The translations under genes were made by a program, and so were the position numbers. Of a stretch of 64,000 nt of DNA, positions 53,967 to 60,957 are shown piece by piece (position 1 is the first letter of the stretch; each line of letters starts with the position of its first letter). The notes beneath the pieces are model-generated. The model was not told the DNA's origin and ran no database searches. It was given only the letters and a program-made list of their open reading frames with translations. The stretch is from Rhizobium redzepovicii (GTDB lineage Bacteria; Pseudomonadota; Alphaproteobacteria; Rhizobiales; Rhizobiaceae), in the NCBI RefSeq assembly GCF_019793435.1, contig NZ_JAILYH010000023.1, positions 1-64,000 of the forward strand, written 5' to 3'.

Positions 53967-54670
53967 GACCGGCCGGTCTTCTTTTTGTTGAAGCCGCCCC
54001 ATTGCTTGAAGAAAAAAGCCGTGTCGGAGTCGGTGCAAAGGTCGAAGATTTCATCGATCCAGGCTGGGTCCATTGGCCGCGCGTTCGGGCCCGACTCGCC
54101 TCCGACAATTGCCCAGTGGATGCCTTCCAGGCTACCGCTCGCCACGGAGCCAATCAGTGGTTCGAAGGAAACGAAACGAATTGCTGCCGGGACTTCGCGC
54201 AGCTCATTGAGCCGGTGGATGACCTTGCCATCCTCCACGCTCGCTCCCAACCAGACATTCGGCAGAACGTTGAACCCGCTTCGGAGAACGGCTGCCATTC
54301 GGTCCGGCCTTTTGGTGAGGATTTGGTAGGTGTGGCGCGGGGTCTGTGCCATCACCGACCAGACCTTTCTGATGAATTCGACCGGCACGTTAGGGTGGAA
54401 AAGGTCCGACATCGAGTTCACAAATACATTCCGAGGCCGGGCCCAGCCCAGGGGAACCTGGAGAGCGGTCTCGTCGAGGAAGAGTGCGCCAGTCCATTTG
54501 GCGCGGCCGCCCGATTTGCGGGTTAGGCCCCGATACTTGTCTACGCCCATGGCTTCAAGCCGAGCGGCCATGCGCATGGCATAGCAGTTGGTGCAGCCGG
54601 AACTCATGATGGAGCAGCCCGCTACCGGGTTCCAAGTCGCGTCGGTCCATTCGATCGTCGTGTCGGCCAT
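53921..54670 (-). CDS. Gp37/Gp68-like (DUF5131) three-Cys protein
   Basis: A 249-residue protein. Near the N-terminus is the three-cysteine motif CSIMSSGCTNCYAM (Cys-x6-Cys-x2-Cys), followed by VFVNSMSDLFHPNVP, YQILTKRPDRM, VWLGASVED and IVGGESGP, all typical of the phage Gp37/Gp68 family related to radical-SAM proteins. The ATG at 54670 follows GGAG; a start at 54682 lacks one. It is encoded tail-to-tail with TcmP with a 46-bp overlap, so each mRNA would be antisense to the other's 3' end. Confidence 0.88.
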   Translation of the reverse strand: MADTTIEWTDATWNPVAGCSIMSSGCTNCYAMRMAARLEAMGVDKYRGLTRKSGGRAKWTGALFLDETALQVPLGWARPRNVFVNSMSDLFHPNVPVEFIRKVWSVMAQTPRHTYQILTKRPDRMAAVLRSGFNVLPNVWLGASVEDGKVIHRLNELREVPAAIRFVSFEPLIGSVASGSLEGIHWAIVGGESGPNARPMDPAWIDEIFDLCTDSDTAFFFKQWGGFNKKKTGRSYRGRTWDEMPASIM

Positions 54671-54950
54671 CAGGAGCTCCAAAGTTGCGGGCTATTGTAT
54701 CATGTTTGGTAAAGAAAGCCCTAAGCTACAGCTCATCCAGCCGAGCGGGCGGAAAGCCCGATGTCGCCGTCCTGTGATCGAAGCTGCTTGTTCACATCGC
54801 GCAAAATCGTCATGTCTGATGCACGATGTCCTGGTGAACGTCAGGCTCGGAGGTATTAATTGACCGCAGTGCTTCTTGCCCGCCAGCTCTGCAAAACCTA
54901 AGAGCCTACAACCTGCCGTCTTGGCCATTTGGAAAGTAGTCGAACGATCT

Positions 54951-56084
54951 ATGCCCACAAATGTCTGCTATCAATGCTTTGGCGACGATGACCTTCGCCA
55001 AATGATCCGGGGTTGCGCAGGACCGCGCGGGTGCGAGTTCTGCGGTCGCAAAGACGCGGCAACGATGCCGATAGACGACGTTACTGACTTCATACTCGAA
55101 CGGATACAGGGCTCGTTTTCGAGAGCCGTGGACGAGTTACCGTATGACGGTCGGGAGGGTGGTTTCCAGGCCTGGAACATCGACAGTTGGGATATGATAG
55201 GTGAGAAGTTGGCAATCGAGCTTCCGCGCGATTGTTCCGGCCGTTTGTACCAGGCCCTGGTTGACGGCATCGGAGATGACCAATGGTGCGAATTCGATTG
55301 GCTGGCACTAGAGCCCGACGAAAGCCTCAGGTTCTCGTGGAACCAGTTCTGCGAGATTACCAAGCACCGCCGAAGGTTTTTCTTCCACGACATAAATAGG
55401 TCGACCGGTTACGAACCGGACCGGCGGTCTCCGCTTGAGTTCCTCACCGAGGTTTGCAACCACGCAGAAGGCCTTGGGCTGATCGTGGACAAGCCGATCG
55501 GGCTCACTCTTTACAGAGCGCGCGCCCGACAGTTCAGGCGACCCTTTCGGCTGGCCGCGGACCTTGGGCCACCGCCAGCGGAGTATGCAACACAATCAAA
55601 CCGGATGAACCCTCCGGGTATTCCCATGTTCTATGGTGCGGATCGTCGCAAGCTTGCACTGGCGGAAATACGCGATTCCATGGCCTCCGTGGGGAGGTTC
55701 GGAACCACGCGAACAATCCGGATAATGGACTTGGCGTCATTGCCGCGTGTGCCCGGCTTCTTTTCCACGGCACCTCGGATCGACCGTCTGGTGCTGCGCT
55801 TCTTGCGCGCCTTCGCCGAACTGATCATTCAACCCGTAGAACGAGATAACCGCGTGAACGTGGATTACATCCCGACGCAGGTCTTCACCGAGTTTCTCCG
55901 CGATTTCGATTTTGAAGGAGGGAAGATCGATGGGCTTCGGTACCGGAGCGCCACTGGAGAGCGAGGAACAAACTATGTGCTATTCGCCGACCAGAGCGCA
56001 GTTGCCGATGCCGTCATTCCCGAATCTTGGGAAACCCTCGACTCGTGGCTCAGGCTGACGGGGGTTTCGCAGGTCAACATGTGA
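54951..56084 (+). CDS. HEPN/RES N-terminal domain plus RES-domain protein
   Basis: A 377-residue protein. Four N-terminal cysteines (CYQCF ... CEFCG) form a probable zinc knuckle. A helical HEPN-associated region (VTDFILERIQGSF ... EWCEFDW-like) follows. The C-terminal half is a RES domain with LYRARARQFRRPF, GIPMFYGADRRKLALAEIR and a later polar segment. RES toxins bind and degrade NAD+, stopping growth. No Xre-type antitoxin (the usual RES partner) is adjacent, so the N-terminal domain may gate activity. The ATG at 54951 begins at the zinc motif; upstream TTG codons are alternatives. Confidence 0.78.
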   Translation: MPTNVCYQCFGDDDLRQMIRGCAGPRGCEFCGRKDAATMPIDDVTDFILERIQGSFSRAVDELPYDGREGGFQAWNIDSWDMIGEKLAIELPRDCSGRLYQALVDGIGDDQWCEFDWLALEPDESLRFSWNQFCEITKHRRRFFFHDINRSTGYEPDRRSPLEFLTEVCNHAEGLGLIVDKPIGLTLYRARARQFRRPFRLAADLGPPPAEYATQSNRMNPPGIPMFYGADRRKLALAEIRDSMASVGRFGTTRTIRIMDLASLPRVPGFFSTAPRIDRLVLRFLRAFAELIIQPVERDNRVNVDYIPTQVFTEFLRDFDFEGGKIDGLRYRSATGERGTNYVLFADQSAVADAVIPESWETLDSWLRLTGVSQVNM

Positions 56085-56131
56085 CCTTCCACAGTCGAGC
56101 CAGACCGCTCCTGCTCCGACCATGAGATCAA

Positions 56132-56311
56132 TCAAAGTATCGCAGCTGATACTTGAAAAGCAGCTCGGCGTTGGGTCGTGACCTTTTGCACCAGGACATG
56201 CGCGTACCCATAATCATTTCGGAAAATGACGATCTCACCTTCCGCAACGGCGTTGGTACGGTGGTTGTCCTCGAACCAGCCACCAGGGTCATCGACTTGA
56301 TAGAATGACAT
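56132..56311 (-). CDS. Hypothetical small protein
   Basis: A 59-codon frame (MSFYQVDDPGGWFEDNHRTN, then EGEIVIFRNDYGYAHVLVQK) with protein-like composition but a weak ribosome binding site. The frame stays open upstream to 56410, overlapping the tRNA 3' end, with coding-like sequence (NVAVAKHC) before the methionine. It may be a truncated gene. Confidence 0.4.
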   Translation of the reverse strand: MSFYQVDDPGGWFEDNHRTNAVAEGEIVIFRNDYGYAHVLVQKVTTQRRAAFQVSAAIL

Positions 56312-56398
56312 GCAATGCTTCGCTACGGCGACATTGGAGCCGTAGGGCTGCGACCAAACGCGTGCAGGTAGATGTCCTACTCCGAACTTCAAAGGAAG

Positions 56399-56700
56399 TG
56401 GTGTCCACAAGAGGATTCGAACCTCCGACCCCAGGATTCATACCACTTCGGCTTTAACCGCCGCCCGAGAGCGTTCGTGGTCTGGACTGTCCCTTCACCA
56501 TGGGCCGAGGCCTTTAGGTGCTACCCATCCAGTCTCTACACCTTCAACGGATTTCTCCGAAGCTTGGCTCGGGATTGGCATGCTGAGAGTACAGCGAAGC
56601 GTTCCCCGAATTTGAGTAGATCGACTACAACCTTTCAGAGTGTAGCCCCCAATTTATGCAACCAGGAATCCTGTGCTCTATCCTGCTGAGCTATGTGGAC
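56399..56700 (-). tRNA. tRNA-Arg(CCU) interrupted by a group I intron, carried by the island
   Basis: The 5' exon is 56664-56700 (37 nt, ending in U of the anticodon) and the 3' exon 56399-56438 (40 nt). Spliced, they give a 77-nt tRNA: acceptor GTCCACA/TGTGGAC, D arm GCTC...GAGC, anticodon arm CAGGA-TTCCTAA-TCCTG, T arm GGAGG-TTCGAAT-CCTCT, discriminator A, encoded CCA. All stems close. The anticodon is the same as in the disrupted host tRNA. It differs from the host copy in the acceptor, anticodon and T stems, so it is not a duplicate of it. Group I introns in tRNA-Arg(CCU) are known from Agrobacterium. Confidence 0.93.
56439..56663 (-). ncRNA. Group I intron (225 nt) after the anticodon of tRNA-Arg(CCU)
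   Basis: The intron follows the third anticodon base U and ends with G, the group I rule at both splice sites. Core elements are visible on the minus strand: the R element GTGTAGAGACTGGATGGG (56524-56541) and the S element GGGACAGTCCAGACC (56479-56493), whose GACTG and CAGTC form P7. The length and location match the self-splicing introns described in Agrobacterium tRNA-Arg(CCU). No homing endonuclease frame is inside. Confidence 0.9.
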
Positions 56701-56970
56701 GAACCTTCGTTCAAGATGGTTCGTAACCCATGCTCTCCCGAAGATCAACACCCCAGCTGCAACAGCGATCTGCTTGAACGGGTGACTTCTCAAATTCGAA
56801 AATCAGCTACGCGAGACATCGTTCCGATTAGCTCTGCGGCAGGCTTTGCCCAGATTGCCGTGAACTGGCGTCCAATTTTCGTCATTAGGGGCGGCAGTAA
56901 ATTTACTGGTGCGCCGATGACCTGCCCTGCTGGGGATTTCGCCCAACCAGTAAACTTCCACACTATGAAA
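56701..56970. other. Gene-free right end of the island with terminal repeats
   Basis: The right terminal inverted repeat comprises ACCAGTAAA (56946-56954) and CTATGAAA (56963-56970), matching the left end in reverse. A further internal palindrome, cagtaaatttactg, lies near 56890-56910 and shares the TTTACTG core. The tRNA promoter should lie just above 56700 on the minus strand. No gene seen. Confidence 0.7.
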
Positions 56971-56978
56971 GGTACTCT
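56971..56978. repeat. Right attachment-site core (direct repeat)
   Basis: GGTACTCT matches the left GGTGCTCT at seven of eight positions, in the same orientation. The change turns the tRNA D-stem GAGC into GAGT, which pairs less well, so this copy probably derives from the element's previous site. Confidence 0.85.
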
Positions 56979-56999
56979 ATCCTGCTGAGCTACGGGACC
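56971..56999 (-). pseudogene. 5' part of host tRNA-Arg(CCU)
   Basis: On the minus strand it reads GGTCCCG (5' acceptor), TA, GCTC, D loop, GAGT, ACC, and is then cut by the element. The acceptor strand pairs with CGGGATC of the left part, with one G-U pair. It keeps the native promoter, so a transcript from it would run into the island end. Confidence 0.92.
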
Positions 57000-57019
57000 A
57001 CTGGATGCCATGCATACAA

Positions 57020-57044
57020 AAGGCTTGGCGCGAAGCCAAGCCTT
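57020..57044 (-). terminator. Terminator of the amidohydrolase gene
   Basis: A perfect ten-base stem (aaggcttggc 57020-57029, gccaagcctt 57035-57044) with a five-base loop is followed on the minus strand by TTTT. It separates the amidohydrolase gene from the split tRNA. Confidence 0.88.
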
Positions 57045-57052
57045 AATTCTTG

Positions 57053-58216
57053 TCAGACGCCCAGGCGTTGTTCGGCGAGGCGGACCCAGTAGGAGATGCC
57101 GTGGGCGATGGCTTCGTCGTTGAAGTCATAGGCCGGGTTGTGCAGGCCGGCGCTGTCGCCGTTGCCGATGAAGATGAAGGCGCCGGGGCGGGCGTTCAGC
57201 ATGTAGGAGAAATCCTCGCCGCCCATCATCGGGTCGATCTCGGCATTGACGTTGCCCTCGCCGGCAATGGCGCTGGCGGTGGCGACCGCATGCTCGGTCT
57301 CGTCGGGGTGGTTGATGGTGACGGGGTAGTTGCGGTTGAAGCCGATCTCGGCCTCGGCGCCGTGAGCGGCGGAGATGCCCTCGACGATCTGCCGGAACCG
57401 CGTCTCGGCCAGCGTGCGCACTTCGGGATCGAGGGTGCGCACCGTGCCGGCGAAAGTCGCATCATTCGGGATGACGTTATGGGCGAAACCGGCATTGAAC
57501 TTGGTCACCGAGACGACGACCGAGCTGATCGGATCGGCGGTGCGCGAGGCGATCATCTGCAGGTTGGCGACGATCTGGGCGCCGATGGCGATCGGGTCGA
57601 TCGTCCGGTGCGGCTGGGCGGCGTGGCCGCCGCGGCCCTTGATGGTGACGGTGAATTCGTCGGTCGCCGCCATGATCGCGCCCTTGCGGGTGGCGAACTG
57701 GCCGACAGGCAGGCCCGGCAGATTGTGCATGCCGTAGACCTCTTCGATGCCGAAGCGCTCCATCATGCCGTCCTTGACCATCAGGTTGCCGCCGCCGCCG
57801 CCCTCTTCGGCGGGCTGGAAGATGACGGCGATATTGCCGTTGAAGTTGCGGGTTTCGGCCAGGTATTTCGCCGCGCCGAGCAGCATGGCCGTGTGGCCGT
57901 CATGGCCGCAAGCATGCATCTTGCCCGGCGTCTTCGAGGCCCAGGGCTTGCCTGATATTTCGGTCAGCGGCAGGGCGTCCATGTCGGCGCGCAGGCCGAC
58001 GGTGCGGCGGCCTTCGCCCTTGCCCTTGATCAGGCCGACGACGCCGGTGCGGCCGATGCCGGTGACGATCTCGTCGACGCCGAATTCCTTGAGCTTTTCA
58101 GCGACGAAGGCGGCCGTATTCTCAACCGCGAAGAGCAGCTCGGGCCGGGCGTGAATATGACGGCGCCATTCGGCGACCTCGTCCTGCAATTCGGCGGCTC
58201 TGTTCAAAATCGGCAT
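57053..58216 (-). CDS. M20-family N-acyl amino acid amidohydrolase (hippurate hydrolase-like)
   Basis: A 387-residue cytoplasmic metallo-amidohydrolase that releases amino acids from N-acyl (for example N-acetyl or hippurate-type) conjugates. Motifs: RRHIHARPEL near the N-terminus, MHACGHDGHTAML metal-binding motif, QPAEEGGGG, YGMHNLPGLP, and a dimerisation insert with GRGGHAAQPHRTIDPI. MMGGEDFSYM near the C-terminus supplies the last metal ligand. The ATG at 58216 (MPILNRAAEL) follows AGGA; the frame extends ten codons upstream without support. It is the first core gene right of the island. Confidence 0.92.
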   Translation of the reverse strand: MPILNRAAELQDEVAEWRRHIHARPELLFAVENTAAFVAEKLKEFGVDEIVTGIGRTGVVGLIKGKGEGRRTVGLRADMDALPLTEISGKPWASKTPGKMHACGHDGHTAMLLGAAKYLAETRNFNGNIAVIFQPAEEGGGGGNLMVKDGMMERFGIEEVYGMHNLPGLPVGQFATRKGAIMAATDEFTVTIKGRGGHAAQPHRTIDPIAIGAQIVANLQMIASRTADPISSVVVSVTKFNAGFAHNVIPNDATFAGTVRTLDPEVRTLAETRFRQIVEGISAAHGAEAEIGFNRNYPVTINHPDETEHAVATASAIAGEGNVNAEIDPMMGGEDFSYMLNARPGAFIFIGNGDSAGLHNPAYDFNDEAIAHGISYWVRLAEQRLGV

Positions 58217-58403
58217 GTTGGCGTTCCTGTTATGAAATCCCGGCAATCGTTCATCGCATCACAAGGACGTGAGGCGGGGGGCGTGAGGCGGCTGAGGCGT
58301 GAGCCTGTGGAAATTACTTAGTCAATGACCTTTGCCATGTCATAGCCATATAGGCTAAATAGGGGAAGGTTTCGAGATTTTCCTGATATCCGAAGGACAA
58401 AGC

Positions 58404-59537
58404 GTGTCGACGAGCCACTTCCGTTTGTTTGCCGCCTTGCGGCCGCTGAGTTTCGCGGTCGCCGCGACGGCTGGTTTTCTTGCCTCCGTTCCGCTCGCTG
58501 CGGCCAATCCGCATATTCTCGTCGATGTGCAGACCGGCCGCGTGCTCGAGCATGAAGAAGCTTTCCGCAAATGGTATCCGGCCTCGCTCACCAAGCTGAT
58601 GACCGTCTATACCGTGTTCGATGCGATCCGGGCCGGGCAGATCAGCCTCGATACGCCTGTCGTCATGAGCAAGCGCGCCGCCGCGCAACCGGCCGCCAAG
58701 ATGTATTTCAAGCCGGGCCAGAAGCTGACGCTCGACAGCGCGCTGAAGATCCTGATGGTGAAATCGGCCAACGACATCGCCGTTGCGGTCGCCGAAGCCA
58801 TCGGCGGCACGCAGGAAGGCTTCGTGACGCGGATGAACGGCGAGGCGCTGAAGCTCGGCATGACGGATTCGCATTTCGTCAATCCGAACGGCCTGCCGGG
58901 CAAGGGGCAATATACGACGGCGCGCGATCTTGCGGTGCTGACCGTGGCGCTGCGCCGCGATTTTCCGCAATATGCTAGCTATTTCGCGCTTGAGGGTTTC
59001 ACCAACGGCCAGCAGAACGTGCCGAGCCTCAACATGCTGATCGGCCGCTTCGCCGGCGCCGACGGCATGAAGACCGGCTTCATCTGCGCCTCGGGCTTCA
59101 ACCAGATCGGTTCGGCGACCCGCAACGGCCGCACCATCGTCTCGGTCGTGCTCGGCACCGACAGCCTTGCGGCGCGCGCCGATGCGACGGCGAACCTCTT
59201 GCAAAAGGGTTTCACCACCCAGTTCCCCGGCAATGAAACGCTCGGTTCGCTGCGGCCCTACGGGCAGGGACAGGACCAGGTAACCGATATCTCCGCCGAC
59301 ATCTGCAGCGCCAAGGGCGCCAAGATACGCAGCGAAACGCGCGACGAAGTCGGTCGCATGCGGGTGCAGTCGCCCTATATCCTGGAAATGGACCACGATC
59401 CGCGCTTCGTCTTTGCCGGCCTCATTCCCGGTCAGGATCCGCAGCCGGCTCAGCAGCCGGAAAAGGTGGCGACCGGCGATACGGCGGGAGGCATCGCCAA
59501 CGTGCCGGTGCCGATGCCGCGCCCGACATCTTTCTAA
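58404..59537 (+). CDS. D-alanyl-D-alanine carboxypeptidase (S11 family)
   Basis: Exported peptidoglycan peptidase (low-molecular-weight penicillin-binding protein) that trims D-Ala from stem peptides. The 377-residue protein has a signal peptide (cleavage near AAA-NPH) and the three active-site motifs in order: S-x-x-K (PASLTKLM), S-x-N (VKSANDI) and K-T-G (MKTGF). The C-terminus is proline- and glutamine-rich with no clear amphipathic membrane anchor. The GTG at 58404 follows AAGGA. The next gene starts 24 bp downstream, suggesting co-transcription. Confidence 0.93.
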   Translation: MSTSHFRLFAALRPLSFAVAATAGFLASVPLAAANPHILVDVQTGRVLEHEEAFRKWYPASLTKLMTVYTVFDAIRAGQISLDTPVVMSKRAAAQPAAKMYFKPGQKLTLDSALKILMVKSANDIAVAVAEAIGGTQEGFVTRMNGEALKLGMTDSHFVNPNGLPGKGQYTTARDLAVLTVALRRDFPQYASYFALEGFTNGQQNVPSLNMLIGRFAGADGMKTGFICASGFNQIGSATRNGRTIVSVVLGTDSLAARADATANLLQKGFTTQFPGNETLGSLRPYGQGQDQVTDISADICSAKGAKIRSETRDEVGRMRVQSPYILEMDHDPRFVFAGLIPGQDPQPAQQPEKVATGDTAGGIANVPVPMPRPTSF

Positions 59538-59561
59538 GATCAGCTTCTAGGGTCAAACGAC

Positions 59562-60731
59562 ATGAGCGCGCTCAACGACAGGATTCCGGTCACCATCCTG
59601 ACCGGCTTTCTCGGTGCCGGCAAATCGACGCTGCTCAACCGCATCCTCAAAGATCCCGCGATGAAGGATGCGGCCGTCATCATCAATGAATTCGGCGATG
59701 TCGGGATCGATCATCTCCTGGTCGAAAGCTCCGGCGATTCGATCATCGAACTGTCAGACGGCTGCCTCTGCTGCACCGTGCGCGGCGAGTTGGTCGACAC
59801 GCTGGCAAACTTGATGGATGCCGTGCAGACGGGCCGGGTCAAGCCGGTGAAGCGTGTCATCATCGAGACGACGGGCCTTGCCGATCCCGCTCCGGTCATG
59901 CAGGCGATCATGGGCAATCCGGTCATCGCCCAAAATTTCGAACTCGACGGCGTCGTGACCGTGGTGGATGCAGTGAACGGGCTGCAGACGCTCGACAATC
60001 ACGAGGAAGCCCGCAAGCAGGCGGCGGTCGCCGACCGGCTGATCGTCTCGAAGAAGGCGATGGCTGAGGCAACGGACAAGCTGGAACAGCGCCTGCGCGC
60101 GCTCAATCCGCGCGCCGCGATGATGGATGCCGACAGCACTGAGGCCGGCAGCGCCGCAGTGCTCGTCAACGGGCTCTACGATCCGGCGACGAAGATCGCC
60201 GATGTCGGCCGCTGGCTGCAGGACGAGGATGCGCACGAGGCGCATCACGACCACGGCCACGCGCACAACCATGGCGAGGATCACCACGGCCACCACCATC
60301 ATGATCATGATGGCGATCACGCGCACCAGGACCCGCACGACGTCAACCGTCACGATGCCTCGATCCGCTCTTTCTCGATCATCGAGGAAAAGCCGATCGA
60401 TCCGATGGCGCTCGACATGTTCATCGATCTGCTGCGCTCGGCCCATGGCGAGAAGCTGCTCAGAATGAAGGCGATCGTTTCCGTCTCCGACCGGCCGGAT
60501 CGGCCGCTGGTGCTGCATGGCGTGCAGAGTATCTTCCATCCGCCGGTGCGGCTTGCCGCCTGGCCGGATCCCGGCGACCGGCGTACGCGCATGGTTCTGA
60601 TCACCAAGGATCTGCCGGAAGCCTTCGTCAAGGATCTGTTCGACGCCTTCCTCGGCAAGCCGCGCATCGACATGCCGGATCGCGCGGCGCTATCCGACAA
60701 TCCGCTGGCCATTCCAGGTATGAGGATTTAA
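59562..60731 (+). CDS. COG0523 (CobW/ZigA-type) GTPase with His-rich metal-binding loop
   Basis: A 389-residue metallochaperone-type GTPase. Walker A is GFLGAGKST, and the metal motif CLCC lies in SDGCLCCTVRGE. ETTGLADPAP and the GTP-specificity segment follow, then a CobW C-terminal domain. Between them (about residues 222-266) is a stretch very rich in His, Asp and Glu (HDHGHAHNHGEDHHGHHH), which probably binds Zn or another metal. The role is likely metal delivery or metal-limitation response; the metal is not determined by sequence. It may be co-transcribed with the carboxypeptidase gene. No Zur-like site was identified. Confidence 0.9.
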   Translation: MSALNDRIPVTILTGFLGAGKSTLLNRILKDPAMKDAAVIINEFGDVGIDHLLVESSGDSIIELSDGCLCCTVRGELVDTLANLMDAVQTGRVKPVKRVIIETTGLADPAPVMQAIMGNPVIAQNFELDGVVTVVDAVNGLQTLDNHEEARKQAAVADRLIVSKKAMAEATDKLEQRLRALNPRAAMMDADSTEAGSAAVLVNGLYDPATKIADVGRWLQDEDAHEAHHDHGHAHNHGEDHHGHHHHDHDGDHAHQDPHDVNRHDASIRSFSIIEEKPIDPMALDMFIDLLRSAHGEKLLRMKAIVSVSDRPDRPLVLHGVQSIFHPPVRLAAWPDPGDRRTRMVLITKDLPEAFVKDLFDAFLGKPRIDMPDRAALSDNPLAIPGMRI

Positions 60732-60952
60732 CCCTTTTTAATCAGGAAGCGGTGGCCGGTTTCGGTCTTTTCGGTCTCGACCAGCTCGTGGCCGTCCTCA
60801 TTGCAGAAATGCGGCATGTCAATCACCGCCAGTGGATCGGTGGTGTCGACGCGGATGAGCGTGCCGCTTGCCATGGCGGCAAGCTTCTTGCGTGTCTTGA
60901 TCACGGGGAAGGGGCATTTCAGGCCGCGGAGATCGTAGAGAACGGGGTTCAA
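60728..60952 (-). CDS. TusA-like sulfurtransferase family protein
   Basis: A 74-residue protein with the TusA/SirA signature LRGLKCPFPVIKTRKKL, where the Cys-Pro-x-Pro cysteine carries sulfur in TusA itself, and a DTTDPLAVIDMPHFC second half. It may serve tRNA thiolation or general sulfur relay. It is convergent with the COG0523 gene, with a four-base overlap of 3' ends. Confidence 0.9.
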   Translation of the reverse strand: MNPVLYDLRGLKCPFPVIKTRKKLAAMASGTLIRVDTTDPLAVIDMPHFCNEDGHELVETEKTETGHRFLIKKG

Positions 60953-60957
60953 GCCGT

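Larger units (their letters stand above)
22844..56970. mobile_element. 34-kb genomic island integrated in tRNA-Arg(CCU)
   Basis: The boundaries come from the split tRNA. Left outer sequence is the tRNA 3' part, right outer sequence is the tRNA 5' part, with an 8-bp imperfect direct repeat at the junctions and perfect 8-bp inverted termini (TTTCATAG / CTATGAAA). Inside are a three-gene recombinase operon (47214-52561), a DISARM-type defence operon (28785-43460) with flanking genes, several other defence-like genes, and an intron-containing tRNA-Arg(CCU). The integration breaks the tRNA rather than regenerating it, unlike most tRNA-targeting islands. No conjugation genes or origin of transfer were seen, so the element would have to move by other means. 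Confidence 0.9.

Noticed and set aside
22844..56970. Integrative conjugative element or prophage
   Set aside because: No relaxase, type IV secretion, capsid, portal or terminase genes were recognised. Mobility genes are limited to the recombinase trio.
57050..57955. Plus-strand 301-codon frame opposite the amidohydrolase
   Set aside because: It starts at the amidohydrolase stop and is a mirror shadow. The M20 motifs on the minus strand are complete.
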